Origin: Pseudomonas brassicacearum
Lineage (GTDB): Bacteria > Pseudomonadota > Gammaproteobacteria > Pseudomonadales > Pseudomonadaceae
NCBI RefSeq assembly: GCF_000585995.1
Contig: NZ_CP007410.1
Coordinates: 3,685,430 to 3,749,429 of the forward strand
DNA length: 64,000 nt
Direction of reading: 5' to 3'
Within the stretch, counting starts at the first letter, position 1. Each line of letters starts with the position of its first letter. The notes below the pieces were generated by a model. The model saw only the letters and a program-made list of their open reading frames with translations. It ran no database searches and was not told the DNA's origin. Below, piece after piece: positions 26,994 through 36,763 of this stretch. The position numbers were made by a program, and so were the translations under genes.

Positions 26994-28382
26994 TCAGACC
27001 GTACGCGAATACTGGACTGTCTGGTCTGCCTCCAGGTACGCATCAAAGGCCATGGCGACGCTGCGCATCATCAATTGCCCCTGGGGCAGTAGCACCAGCG
27101 CTTGGTCCGTGATGTCCAGCAGGCCGTCGCGCACCTGCTCCTGAAGTCGATCCAGCACGTCAGCGAAGTACTCGGTAAAACGAATGCCATGACTGGCCTC
27201 GATCCGGCCGAACGCTACCTGCCCATGGCACATCAGTTCGCTGATGACCTCACGCCGCAAGCGATCATCATCACTCAGGCGATAGCCCCGCTGCACCGGC
27301 AGCAGGCCTTGGTCCAGGCGCGCATAGTACTGGGACAGCTCCTTGACGTTCTGGTTGTAGCTGTCGCCGACCTTGCCGATCGAGGACACACCCAGGCCAA
27401 TCAAGTCGCAATCGGCATGGGTGGAATAACCCTGAAAGTTGCGCTGTAGTGTGCCCTGGGCGCGGGCGCGCACCAGCTCATCGTCCGGCAAGGCGAAATG
27501 GTCCATGCCGATGTAGACGTATCCGGCCTCGGTCAGGCGGTTGATGGTCAGCTCGAGCAACTCCAGCTTGCGCTCCGGCGGGGGCATGTCTTCGGGCCGG
27601 ATCATCCGTTGCGCCCGCACCCGTTGCGGCAGGTGCGCGTAGCTGTAGGCCGCAATGCGATCGGGGCGCAGGGCAATGATCTTGCTCAAGGTCACATCGA
27701 AACTGGCGACGGTTTGCAGCGGCAGGCCGTAGATCAGATCGACACTGACGGACTTGAAGCGTGCCAGCCGAGCCGCCGCCACCAGCTCAACGACCTGGGC
27801 TTCGCTTTGTACCCGATTGACGGCCGCCTGCACCTGGGCATCGAAATCCTGGACACCGAAACTCAAGCGATTGAAACCCAGCTCGCGCAGGCCCTGGATC
27901 TGTTGCGCATCGATGGTCCGCGGATCGACCTCGATGGAAAACTCATGGGCGTCACTGTCATCCATGTCGAAGGACTGGTGCAGGCAGTCCATCAGATCAG
28001 CCAGTTGCTCGTGGGTCAGGTAAGTCGGCGTACCGCCACCCAGGTGCAATTGGGTCAGTTTGCGCGAGCGATCGAACAAGGTCGCCTGCTGGACAATTTC
28101 GCGCTTGAGGTACGTCAGGTATTCGACGGCGCGATGGGTCTTGCGGGTGATGATCTTATTGCACGCGCAGTAATAGCAGAGGCTCTGGCAGAACGGGATA
28201 TGGATGTACACCGACAACGGCTTGGGTACCGGCGCCTGATTACTGCGCTGGGCCGCTTCGTGGTACTCGTCCATGGCAAACGCCTGGTGAAACTGTGGGG
28301 CCGTGGGATAAGAGGTGTAGCGCGGCCCCGGGCGGTCATACTTTTCCACCAGGGCACGATTGAAACCGGATGCAGCGTTCAT
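26994..28382 (-). CDS. hemN: Oxygen-independent coproporphyrinogen III oxidase
   Basis: This 462-aa radical-SAM enzyme converts coproporphyrinogen III to protoporphyrinogen IX without oxygen (haem biosynthesis, cytosol). The 4Fe-4S motif is CQSLCYYC (CxxxCxxC) in the context YIHIPFCQSLCYYCACNK, preceded by RYTSYPTAPQF. SAM-binding segments LHLGGGTPTYL and FSIEVDPRTID, the GVQDFD motif and the IGMDHFALP motif follow. Length is normal for HemN. Its ATG overlaps the stop of the upstream HemN-like gene by 4 bases (ATGA), so the two are translationally coupled. The operon carries an Anr box, consistent with anaerobic induction. Confidence 0.95.
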   Translation of the reverse strand: MNAASGFNRALVEKYDRPGPRYTSYPTAPQFHQAFAMDEYHEAAQRSNQAPVPKPLSVYIHIPFCQSLCYYCACNKIITRKTHRAVEYLTYLKREIVQQATLFDRSRKLTQLHLGGGTPTYLTHEQLADLMDCLHQSFDMDDSDAHEFSIEVDPRTIDAQQIQGLRELGFNRLSFGVQDFDAQVQAAVNRVQSEAQVVELVAAARLARFKSVSVDLIYGLPLQTVASFDVTLSKIIALRPDRIAAYSYAHLPQRVRAQRMIRPEDMPPPERKLELLELTINRLTEAGYVYIGMDHFALPDDELVRARAQGTLQRNFQGYSTHADCDLIGLGVSSIGKVGDSYNQNVKELSQYYARLDQGLLPVQRGYRLSDDDRLRREVISELMCHGQVAFGRIEASHGIRFTEYFADVLDRLQEQVRDGLLDITDQALVLLPQGQLMMRSVAMAFDAYLEADQTVQYSRTV

Positions 28383-29752
28383 GAGGGATTCAACTTTTCA
28401 AAGGAGCGTGGGCTTGCGTCATCCGGCTCTGGATCGAACAGATTGCAGATCGCATCCACATGCAGGCGCCCAGCGGGCAGGATGCCGATAAACCGGCTCG
28501 ACAATTCAATCAATCCCTTGTCGTGCAACGCCTCCAGGAGTGGCCAGGCAGGCGCGAAATGCTCGCGAAACACCACCCCGAACCGCGTTTCGATGGCTGG
28601 GATATCCAGCTCCAGGTCACAGGAAAGTTGCTCGATCACGGTTGCACTGACCTGATCCTGCGCCTCACAGCGCCAGCCGCGACACACCGGCAACTGTCCG
28701 GCGTCCAGCTGCTGAGAGTAGTGAAGCAGATCGTCAGTGTTCTGCACGTACAGATGCTCGATCTGGGTGACGGCCGACAAGCCGAAACCCACGTGGTCAC
28801 AGCAACCATGCCGGGTAAAGCCCTGGCAATTGCGATGCAGGCGTCCATGCTCCTGGGCCACCGCCAAGTCATCGTCAGCCCGGACGAACTGCCCCAGGCC
28901 GATGTAGTGATACCCCGCGCCGATCAGTTGCTCGCAGCAAATCCGCCGCATGGCCTCCTTGTCGGCCCGGCTGCTAAAAACCGCGGTGGGCCCCGCGTTC
29001 TTCGAGCGATAACGATAAGGCGCACAGGCATAGTCAAAGACATGCAGCCGGTCTGGTTCCAGCTCGATCAGCGTCGCCAGTTTCAGGGCGAAACTGTGGG
29101 GCGTCTGCCAGGCGTGGCCGTAACCAAGGTCAATGTTGATCGAACGAAAACCAAAAGTCCGCGCCGCATCGATCAGCGAATGAATCGGCGCCGGACTCTG
29201 GTAGCAATCAACTGACAAATCACTGTCGGTACCGATGTCGGGAACGCCGATGCTGACATGGGTAAATCCCTGATCCCGAATCAGGCCCATGGTCGACCAG
29301 TCGGTGTGGTGCAGGTCCACTTCGATGCTGTGATCGCCGCCGTTGTATTCGCAGAAGGCGAAACGCTTGCGCAGATCATCCATCAGTTTCTGTAAATGAG
29401 CGATCACCGGGGTGCCACCCGTCAGGCTAAATTGCTCGACGCGGCGCCCGGCACCCAAGTGGCAACCCACCATCGCCATCTCATACGCCAAGCGTTGCAG
29501 ATACCCCTCGATTTCCCCGCACCGACAGACACTGGCCAACGTCGAACACGAGGCCAGCCGCAACCGCGAAGGCAGATGCACCGACAGGGACAGGGGGCGC
29601 CGCGTCTGGCGGCTGTCGCGCAAGCCCCGCAGCAGGTCGAGCGAACCGATGCCGCCATGGAATTTTCGCGTCCCGACCGGACAATCGACATCCGCCATCG
29701 CCGAGGCACGTCCTGCGGATCGCTCGCCGAGGGTTTGAAACAGGTCGAACAT
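28379..29752 (-). CDS. HemN-like protein lacking the radical-SAM cysteine motif
   Basis: This 457-aa protein is colinear with HemN over its whole length: TGGTPV for GGGTPT, HSIEVDLHHTD for FSIEVDPRTID, IGLGQFVRADDDLAVA for the IGMDHFALPDDELVRA segment. Where HemN has HIPFCQSLCYYC it reads HLPSRLRLASCSTLASVC, so the CxxxCxxC cluster is gone and it should not bind a normal 4Fe-4S/SAM centre. The frame is intact through 1.37 kb, so it is probably maintained rather than decaying. Start chosen at 29752 because GGAG stands 6 bases upstream; an ATG 27 bases earlier is possible. It overlaps hemN by ATGA, and an Anr box lies 57 bases upstream. A regulatory, chaperone or haem-trafficking role is possible; none can be assigned. 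Confidence 0.82.
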   Translation of the reverse strand: MFDLFQTLGERSAGRASAMADVDCPVGTRKFHGGIGSLDLLRGLRDSRQTRRPLSLSVHLPSRLRLASCSTLASVCRCGEIEGYLQRLAYEMAMVGCHLGAGRRVEQFSLTGGTPVIAHLQKLMDDLRKRFAFCEYNGGDHSIEVDLHHTDWSTMGLIRDQGFTHVSIGVPDIGTDSDLSVDCYQSPAPIHSLIDAARTFGFRSINIDLGYGHAWQTPHSFALKLATLIELEPDRLHVFDYACAPYRYRSKNAGPTAVFSSRADKEAMRRICCEQLIGAGYHYIGLGQFVRADDDLAVAQEHGRLHRNCQGFTRHGCCDHVGFGLSAVTQIEHLYVQNTDDLLHYSQQLDAGQLPVCRGWRCEAQDQVSATVIEQLSCDLELDIPAIETRFGVVFREHFAPAWPLLEALHDKGLIELSSRFIGILPAGRLHVDAICNLFDPEPDDASPRSFEKLNPS

Positions 29753-29808
29753 GACAATCTCCGAATGGCTGCGCAGCAACAGTGTCTGACGTAACCCGCC
29801 GGGCCTCC

Positions 29809-29822
29809 TTGACCTGTATCAA
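29809..29822 (-). promoter_or_regulatory. Anr/FNR-type box
   Basis: TTGACCTGTATCAA matches the FNR/Anr consensus TTGATNNNNATCAA at 9 of 10 fixed positions. It is centred about 63 bases upstream of the HemN-like start and is oriented to serve the hemN-like/hemN pair. Confidence 0.7.
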
Positions 29823-29848
29823 GCGCCTTGAAACTGCGGCGAAATGGC

Positions 29849-30292
29849 TTACCAGGTGATGTAGAACATGCCCTTGGCCAGGAATACGATCGCCACCATA
29901 TGCAGGAACACACTGGTATGAATGATGTGAACGTAACGGGCGTTCATGCGCTCGCTCCTGAACAACCACATGGCCCAGAGAAAATGCCCCAGCACACTGC
30001 CCGCCAGCAGGATCTTCAAGCCCAGCAACACACCGAACGATGACTGCAGCGGCGACGACAACACCGGCCAATACCGCAGCCAGACCATACCTCCCCCCGC
30101 GCCGAACAACACCAGCAGTACCCACGGCATCAACTGCCGGGCACGCCGGCTGATGCCTTGTTCCAGCAGCACCATGACTTTGGCGGGGAGTTGTTTGCGG
30201 ATGCTCTCGAGGAACAGCACCTCGAAAAATACCGTGCCGATGAACACCAGCGCGGCGAACAGGTGCAGGGTCAGAAACAGCGGATAGCTCAT
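29849..30292 (-). CDS. Four-helix membrane protein, CopD/HemJ-like
   Basis: This 147-aa integral membrane protein has about four hydrophobic helices. Histidines lie in or near helices (LTLHLFAALVFIGTVFFE, LAGSVLGHFLWAMW, VHIIHTSVFLHMVAI) and a RRARQLMPW loop is present, a pattern like CopD/HemJ small haem- or copper-associated membrane proteins. Start 30292 is preferred: AAGGAG stands 4-5 bases before it. A longer frame begins upstream but would add 37 non-hydrophobic residues and run over the Anr box. It has its own perfect Anr box and lies directly before the hemN-like/hemN pair, so a role in haem handling under low oxygen is plausible. Exact function is not known. Confidence 0.7.
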   Translation of the reverse strand: MSYPLFLTLHLFAALVFIGTVFFEVLFLESIRKQLPAKVMVLLEQGISRRARQLMPWVLLVLFGAGGGMVWLRYWPVLSSPLQSSFGVLLGLKILLAGSVLGHFLWAMWLFRSERMNARYVHIIHTSVFLHMVAIVFLAKGMFYITW

Positions 30293-30361
30293 GAGACTCC
30301 TTGGCGCCCTCTTCCGGACGCCGTGTTGATGGGAGGCTACCGCGCAGGCCAGGCACAGGGG

Positions 30362-30375
30362 TTGATGCCAATCAA
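30362..30375 (-). promoter_or_regulatory. Perfect Anr/FNR-type box
   Basis: TTGATGCCAATCAA is an exact match to TTGATNNNNATCAA, centred about 76 bases upstream of the ATG at 30292 of the 4-TM protein gene. It is very likely an Anr site. Confidence 0.8.
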
Positions 30376-30407
30376 GAAAGTCGCATGTACCCGCCACCCC
30401 CATCCCT

Positions 30408-30494
30408 GTGGGAGCGAGCTCGCTCGCGATAGCTTCGGGTCAGCCAGCCCTGATGGGACTGATACACCGCTATCGCGAGCAAGCTCGCTCCCAC
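30408..30494. repeat. REP pair
   Basis: GTGGGAGCGAGCTCGCTCGCG at its left end faces ATCGCGAGCAAGCTCGCTCCCAC at its right end. It is of the same class as the units in the 11.3-13.6 kb array. It lies between the divergent 4-TM gene and the epimerase gene. Confidence 0.9.
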
Positions 30495-30699
30495 AAGGGC
30501 ATGGTTGACCTCCCAAGAAAGCGTCAACAAAACGTTACATCCCGCTTCCCCCATACAACCACTTATCCGGTAGTCAGTTTTTTTGACACTTTCTCCGACA
30601 TTCGGTCACAACTTTTGCGCTCCGCTGAGTCATAACACCGAGGTTGCCGATGGAATATTGGCATCTAGCGCGGTTAAAGCCAGATACGGAGATAAGCTC

Positions 30700-33600
30700 A
30701 TGATTTTCAACGTACAAGATTTTGGCGCCAAAGGAGATGGCATCACCGATGACACGGCGGCGATACAAAGTGCGATTGATGCGGCGGCCGCGGCAGGTGG
30801 AGGTCAGGTGTACATGCCGACCGGAACTTATATCGTTTCGGCAGGCGAGGAACCGTCCGACGGCTGTTTGATGCTGAAAAGCAACGTCTACCTGTACGGC
30901 GACGGCATGGGCGAGACCACGGTCAAGGTGGCTGATGGCTCCGACACCAAGATCACCGGCGTTATCCGATCGGCCTATGGCGAGGAAACCCACGATTTCG
31001 GGGTCAGCAACCTCACCATCGACGGCAACCGCGACCACACCACCGGCAAGATCGACGGTTGGTTCAACGGCTACATTCCCGGCGAAGAAGGCTACGACTC
31101 CAACGTCACCCTCGACAGCGTCGAGATCAAGGATTGCTCCGGGTACGGTTTCGACCCGCACGAGCAGACCGTCAACATGGTTATCAAGAACAGCGTGTCC
31201 CACGGCAACGGCCTGGACGGTTTCGTCGCGGACTTCCTCAGCGACAGCACCTTCGAGAACAACGTCGCCTACGACAACGACCGCCACGGTTTCAACGTCG
31301 TCACCAGCACCCACGACTTCACCATGACCAATAACGTCGCCTACGACAACGGCGGCAATGGCATCGTGGTCCAGCGCGGCAGCGACGACATTCCCTCCCC
31401 CAGCAACATCACCATCACCGGTGGCGAGGTGTACGGCAACGGTGCCGAAGGCGTGCTGATCAAGCTCTCTAGCGAAGTCACCGTCACCGGTATCGACATC
31501 CATGACAACGCCAGCGCCGGGATTCGCATCTACGGCAGCAACCACGTCGAGGTCATCGACAACACCCTCAACAACAATTCCCTGGGCAGTGCCGTACCGG
31601 AAATCATCATCCAGTCCTACGACGACACCCTGGGCGTGTCCGGCAAGTACTTCAACGGCAGCGATAACCTCATCCAGGGCAACATCATCAGCGGCAGCGA
31701 CCTGTCGACCTACGGCGTCGCCGAGCGCAATGAAGACGGCACTGATCGCAACGCGATCATCGCCAATACCATCAGCCACACCAGCAAGGGCGCCACGCTG
31801 GTCTATGGTGACGGCAGCTATGTCAGCGCCACGGTGCCGATGACCACCGTGCAAGGCACGGCTGGCAATGACACCCTGCTGGGCAGCAGCGCCAGCGAGA
31901 TTTTCTACGGCGCGGCCGGCAACGACACCATCAACGGTGGCGCCGGCAACGACATTCTGGTGGGCGGCGCGGGCCTCGATAAACTCACCGGCGGCACGGG
32001 CGCCGATACGTTCCGGTTCGTCGCTCAGTCGGATAGTTACCGCAACGCGACCACCAGCTTCGATGACACCATCACCGACTTCGATGTCACCCAGGACAAG
32101 ATCGACCTCGCCGGCCTCGGCTTCACCGGGCTGGGCAATGGCCGTGGCGGCACCCTGCAGGTCAGCTACAGCGCCAGCAACAACCGCACCTACATCAAGG
32201 ACTTCGACGCCGATGCCAGCGGCAATCGCTTCGAGCTGATTCTCTCGGGCAACCTGGCCAGCACCCTGACGGCCAGCAACTTCATCTTCAACCGGGTGAT
32301 CACCGGCACCAGCGGCAGTGACTCGCTGTTAGGCAGCGATGCGGCCGACACCTTGCTCGGCCTGGCGGGCAATGACAGCCTCAGTGGCGGCGCCGGCGAC
32401 GACAAGCTCGACGGCGGTGCCGGCATGGACACCCTCACCGGTGGTGCGGGGGCGGATACCTTTGTGTTCGCCAATCGCCTCGACAGCTACCGCAACTACA
32501 ACACCGGTGGCGCCAACCTCGGCGACCTGATCACCGACTTCAACGTCAGCGCCGACAAAATCGACCTCTCGGCCATGGGTTTCACCGGCCTGGGGGATGG
32601 CAAGAACAACACCGTGTACCTGGTACTCAACAGCGCCGGCACCAAGACCTACATCAAATCCCTGGAGGCCGACGCCAATGGCAACCGCTTCGAAGTGGCG
32701 CTGGACGGTAATTACCTCAACACCCTGACCAGCGCCAACTTCGTCTTCGCCACCACGTCGCCGACCAACCAGGCGCCCGTGCTGGCTACGCCGCTGGTGG
32801 ATCAGAACGCCACCGAAAACACCCCGTTCAGCTACGTGGTGCCGGCCACCAGCTTCACCGATCCAGATAACGACAGCCTGAGCTACACCGCCAAGCTCGC
32901 CAATGGCAGCGCCCTGCCCAGTTGGCTGACCTTCGATGCCGCCACTCGCACCTTCAACGGCACGCCGCCCGACACCGCGTCGGGCACCTACTCGATCCAG
33001 GTCACGGCCACCGATGGCAGCAACGCCACCGTCAGTGACAGTTTTACGCTCGCCGTGCAGGACGTCCCCGCCGCCATTGTGATCAATGGCACGCCGAACA
33101 ACGACACGCTGACCGGCACTGCGGCCAATGAACAACTGTTCGGTGGCGCGGGCAACGACACCCTCAATGGCGGCGCCGGCAACGACATCCTGGTCGGCGG
33201 CACCGGGGTCGACAAACTCACTGGTGGCACTGGCGCCGATGTGTTCCGCTACACCTCGAAACTCGATAGCTACCGCACTAGTTCCACCAGCGCCAGCGAC
33301 CAGATCCTCGACTTCGACGTGACCGCCGACAAGATCGATGTGTCGGCCCTCGGCTATACCGGCCTGGGTAACGGGCTCAACGGTACTCTTCAGGTCACTT
33401 ACAGTTCGTCGACCAACCGCACCTACCTCAAGGACCTCACGGTCGACGCCAACGGCAACCGGTTCGAGATCTCGATGGCGGGCAACTTCGTCAGCAGCCT
33501 GACGGCCAATCACTTCGTCTTCGCCGACCAGACCAACCCCACCAACGTGGCCCCGGTCGTGGCCACCCCACTCCTGGACCAGAACGCCAGTGAAAGCACG

Positions 33601-36312
33601 CCATTCAATTACACCGTGGCGAGCAACAGCTTCACCGACGCCAACCAGGATGTGCTGACCTACACCGCGACCCTCGCCAACGGCAACGCCCTGCCCACCT
33701 GGCTGAGTTTCAATGCCACCAGCCTGACCTTCAGCGGCACGCCAACCAGCACCGCTGCGGGCAACTACGATGTACTGGTCAAGGCTACCGATCCCTCAGG
33801 CGCCTCGGTCAGCGACAACTTCAGCCTGGTGGTGGCCGATGCGCCCGCCAACACCATTACCGGCACCAACAACGCCGAAACCCTCAACGGCACGACAGGC
33901 GCGGACCTGATCCTCGGCCTCGGCGGCAACGATACGATCAAGGCCGGTACCGGCGCGGACATTGTCGACGGCGGCGCCGGACGGGACTCGTTGTACGGTG
34001 GCGATGGCGCTGACACGTTTCGCTACAACAACCTGTCCGACAGCTACCGCGACTACGACACCGGTGGTGTCACGGCCACCGACACGATTTACGACTTCAC
34101 CGTTGGCGTCGACAAAATCGACGTGTCAGGGCTGGGCTTTCTCGGCCTCGGCGATGGCAGCAACGGCACGTTGTACATGACCCTGAACGCGGCTGGCGAC
34201 AAGACCTACATCAAGTCCGCCGAAGCCGACGCCGATGGCAATCGCTTCGAGATCGCCCTCAACGGCAACTACCTCAACACCCTCACCGCCAATGACTTCG
34301 TCTTCGGCGAACGCGCCCAGCAGGACATTCTCTACCTGCCAACCCTCGGCCAATCCAATGCGCGCCTGTTGCGCATGACCGAGGACGACGACCAATCCGG
34401 CACCTCGATGCTGGTCAATGACCTGAACCGCTACACCACCTACGACGTGCGCAGCCAGTTCACCGATGCCGATGGCAACGGTATCGACATCGCGGTCGGC
34501 GGCAGCACCGTCAACGGCCTGTCCACCCTCAGCCCCGAGGAACTCCAGCTGTGCTGGTGGCTGACCGACACCAACCAACCCGGGCCGGCACTGTTGCGGG
34601 CGGTGACGTTGCTGCGCGACCAGCGCACCGAACTGCAGTCGATCGACAACGTGACCATGGGCATCATCTGGGGCCAGGGCGAGGAAGCCGCCCAGGAAAT
34701 CGCCCGCGCCACGGACAAGGCCGCGGCGGCAGCGGCCTACAAGGCTGCAACCTTGAAGGTGTTCGATTACCTGCACGCCCAGTTCGGCAACTTCAGTGTG
34801 TACATGATGGAGACCGGGCACTACGAGCAGGACGCGGCGCGTGCCCGCGGTTACTCGGAAGAGAAGATTGCCTCCATTGTCGAGGGCGTCGGCTATGTCC
34901 GCGCCGCCCAGGAAGCCATCGCCGCCGAACGCGCTGACGTCAAGCTGGCGGTGGACTACACCGACCTGCCCTTGCGCTACGAAGTCGATCCGCTGGTGTA
35001 TCCCGACGACGTCTGGCACCTGCACGAAGAATCAGCGGAAATCGTCGGCCAACGCCTGGCCGACTACATCGCCGATGACCTGGGCTTCCAGGGCAATCCC
35101 AACGACAACAACAGCGTGCAGGACATTTTCGACAACGCTCAGAACCAGGGCGGACAGATCTCCGGCACCGACCAGGACGATACCCTGGTGGGCAGCTCCG
35201 GCAACGACAAGATCGATGGCGACCTGGGCGCCGACACCATGACCGGCGGCGATGGCAACGACATCTACGTGGTCGACAACGCGTTCGACAGTGTGGTGGA
35301 AACCAACACCTCGGCCTCGCAGATCGACACCGTGCAGGCTTCGGTCAGTTGGACCCTGGGCGCCAACCTCGAGAACCTGGTACTCACCGGCATATCGGAG
35401 ATCGACGGCACCGGTAATGAGCGGCGTAACTTCATCACCGGCAACGCCGCCCATAACGTGCTCGATGGCGCCGCCGGGGCCGATAGCCTGAGCGGTGGCG
35501 ATGGTGACGACACCTATTACGTCGATAACACCAGCGATACCGTGATCGAGACCAACAGCAATGCGGTGACGGGAGGCATCGACAGTGTGCACAGCAGCCT
35601 GGCCGCCTATACCCTGGGTAGCAACGTCGAGAACCTGTATATCGACAGCACTGGCGCTGCCAATGGCACGGGCAACGCACTCGACAACACGCTGTTCGCC
35701 GGCGCCGGCAACAACATCCTGGATGGGCGCGATGGCAACGACACGGTGTCGTTCGAACGAGCCCTGGCCGCTGTTACCGTGAACCTCTCGACATCGGCGC
35801 AACAAAACACGGTGGGTTCCGGGCTCGACACCTTGAAATTCATCGAGAACCTGACGGGAAGCGCCTATGCCGACAGTCTGTCCGGTAACAGCGCGGGGAA
35901 CATCCTGGATGGTGGTGCAGGCAACGATACGCTGGTGGGCGGTTCGGGCGATGATCGGCTGATTGGTGGTGCAGGCACCGATAACCTTACCGGCGGCACG
36001 GGCGCGGATACCTACGCGTTCAACGCGCTGTCGGACATGGGCGTCGGGGCTTTGCGCGATGTGATCAGCGGTTTCAAGAGCGCGGAGTTCGACAAGCTGG
36101 ACCTCACTGGGTTGGACGCTAATCCGTTGACCGCCGATGTCGATGCCTTCACTTTCATTGGCAGTAATGCCTTCGACGCTACCAACGCCACCGGCCAGTT
36201 GCGCTTTGCCGATGGCATTGTCTACGGCAGTACCAATGCCGACGCCACGCCCGAGTTTGAATTCGAGCTCGTGGGCGTCAAGGAGCTGCATGCCAGTGAC
36301 TTTACCGCCTGA
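30700..36312 (+). CDS. psmE: PsmE-like mannuronan C5-epimerase / alginate O-acetylhydrolase with RTX repeats
   Basis: This 1870-aa secreted modular enzyme converts mannuronate to guluronate in alginate and probably removes acetyl groups. Residues 1-380 form an AlgE-type A-module; YGFDPHEQT puts Tyr149, Asp152 and His154 at the numbering of AlgE4. RTX modules follow (383-530, 531-686, 793-945, 1051-1205), separated by two cadherin-like domains (687-790, 946-1048). Residues 1206-1470 form an SGNH/sialate-esterase-like domain: GQSNA (Ser1219), GQGEE (~1325) and DDVWHLH (Asp1437, His1440). More GGxGxDxL repeats and a C-terminal RTX secretion region end the protein. This domain set is that of P. 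syringae PsmE. Start 30700 is preferred (GGAGATAAGCTC before ATG; the protein then begins MIFNVQDFGAKGDG like AlgE); an upstream in-frame ATG at 30583 adds 39 unlike residues. The convergent type I secretion genes are the likely exporter. Confidence 0.88.
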   Translation: MIFNVQDFGAKGDGITDDTAAIQSAIDAAAAAGGGQVYMPTGTYIVSAGEEPSDGCLMLKSNVYLYGDGMGETTVKVADGSDTKITGVIRSAYGEETHDFGVSNLTIDGNRDHTTGKIDGWFNGYIPGEEGYDSNVTLDSVEIKDCSGYGFDPHEQTVNMVIKNSVSHGNGLDGFVADFLSDSTFENNVAYDNDRHGFNVVTSTHDFTMTNNVAYDNGGNGIVVQRGSDDIPSPSNITITGGEVYGNGAEGVLIKLSSEVTVTGIDIHDNASAGIRIYGSNHVEVIDNTLNNNSLGSAVPEIIIQSYDDTLGVSGKYFNGSDNLIQGNIISGSDLSTYGVAERNEDGTDRNAIIANTISHTSKGATLVYGDGSYVSATVPMTTVQGTAGNDTLLGSSASEIFYGAAGNDTINGGAGNDILVGGAGLDKLTGGTGADTFRFVAQSDSYRNATTSFDDTITDFDVTQDKIDLAGLGFTGLGNGRGGTLQVSYSASNNRTYIKDFDADASGNRFELILSGNLASTLTASNFIFNRVITGTSGSDSLLGSDAADTLLGLAGNDSLSGGAGDDKLDGGAGMDTLTGGAGADTFVFANRLDSYRNYNTGGANLGDLITDFNVSADKIDLSAMGFTGLGDGKNNTVYLVLNSAGTKTYIKSLEADANGNRFEVALDGNYLNTLTSANFVFATTSPTNQAPVLATPLVDQNATENTPFSYVVPATSFTDPDNDSLSYTAKLANGSALPSWLTFDAATRTFNGTPPDTASGTYSIQVTATDGSNATVSDSFTLAVQDVPAAIVINGTPNNDTLTGTAANEQLFGGAGNDTLNGGAGNDILVGGTGVDKLTGGTGADVFRYTSKLDSYRTSSTSASDQILDFDVTADKIDVSALGYTGLGNGLNGTLQVTYSSSTNRTYLKDLTVDANGNRFEISMAGNFVSSLTANHFVFADQTNPTNVAPVVATPLLDQNASESTPFNYTVASNSFTDANQDVLTYTATLANGNALPTWLSFNATSLTFSGTPTSTAAGNYDVLVKATDPSGASVSDNFSLVVADAPANTITGTNNAETLNGTTGADLILGLGGNDTIKAGTGADIVDGGAGRDSLYGGDGADTFRYNNLSDSYRDYDTGGVTATDTIYDFTVGVDKIDVSGLGFLGLGDGSNGTLYMTLNAAGDKTYIKSAEADADGNRFEIALNGNYLNTLTANDFVFGERAQQDILYLPTLGQSNARLLRMTEDDDQSGTSMLVNDLNRYTTYDVRSQFTDADGNGIDIAVGGSTVNGLSTLSPEELQLCWWLTDTNQPGPALLRAVTLLRDQRTELQSIDNVTMGIIWGQGEEAAQEIARATDKAAAAAAYKAATLKVFDYLHAQFGNFSVYMMETGHYEQDAARARGYSEEKIASIVEGVGYVRAAQEAIAAERADVKLAVDYTDLPLRYEVDPLVYPDDVWHLHEESAEIVGQRLADYIADDLGFQGNPNDNNSVQDIFDNAQNQGGQISGTDQDDTLVGSSGNDKIDGDLGADTMTGGDGNDIYVVDNAFDSVVETNTSASQIDTVQASVSWTLGANLENLVLTGISEIDGTGNERRNFITGNAAHNVLDGAAGADSLSGGDGDDTYYVDNTSDTVIETNSNAVTGGIDSVHSSLAAYTLGSNVENLYIDSTGAANGTGNALDNTLFAGAGNNILDGRDGNDTVSFERALAAVTVNLSTSAQQNTVGSGLDTLKFIENLTGSAYADSLSGNSAGNILDGGAGNDTLVGGSGDDRLIGGAGTDNLTGGTGADTYAFNALSDMGVGALRDVISGFKSAEFDKLDLTGLDANPLTADVDAFTFIGSNAFDATNATGQLRFADGIVYGSTNADATPEFEFELVGVKELHASDFTA

Positions 36313-36372
36313 GTCTTGAGCGCTGCTACGGCGAGCTAGCTTCCTCGCTACAGGCAGTGCTGTTCACTTAAG

Positions 36373-36412
36373 AAAACGGTGCTTCTTCCTGGGGGGGCGC
36401 CGTTTTTTTTTG
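36373..36412 (+). terminator. Putative rho-independent terminator of the epimerase gene
   Basis: AAAACGG (36373) pairs with CCG followed by a run of nine or more T (36400-36412), about 60 bases after the epimerase stop. The loop is rich in G, so the hairpin could extend further. Confidence 0.55.
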
Positions 36413-36435
36413 GGGGGGGTTTGGACTTTTGATTT

Positions 36436-36710
36436 GTGTGTATATCCGTTTTTTTGGTAACGGCGACTTATGGTTCCGCTCTTACAGCGGCTCACTTTTG
36501 AGAAGCGCAAAAGTAAGCAAAACGCTCTTGCCCCACCACTCGGCACCTCGCCTAGGCTCGGTGTGCCCTCACTCCGGCATTGCTCCGTGGGCCGCCGCGA
36601 AGGGCCATCCATGGCCCAGCGCGGCTAACCCGGCATCCATGCCGGGTTGCCCACTGCGCAATACCTGCGTTCGGCCAGCGTGGTTTAACGGGGCGCCTAA
36701 GATCAAAAGC
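36436..36710. repeat. Structured inverted repeat, left arm
   Basis: About 275 bp that recur as reverse complement at 36995-37267, ~85% alike by eye. The arm holds several internal hairpins: CCGCT-CTTAC-AGCGG, ACTTTTG..CAAAAGT, CACC-CTAGG-GGTG, GGGCCAT-CC-ATGGCCC (36602-36617) and AACCCGGCAT-CC-ATGCCGGGTT (36627-36648). Short open frames here are not considered genes. Confidence 0.85.
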
Positions 36711-36763
36711 CGGGCGAGGCGGCCTGATAGCCGACCTGGTTCAGGTGGGACCGCGTTCTTCCT

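Noticed and set aside
27498..28655. 385-codon plus-strand frame opposite hemN
   Set aside because: It is the complement of two clear HemN-family genes and has no recognisable domain.
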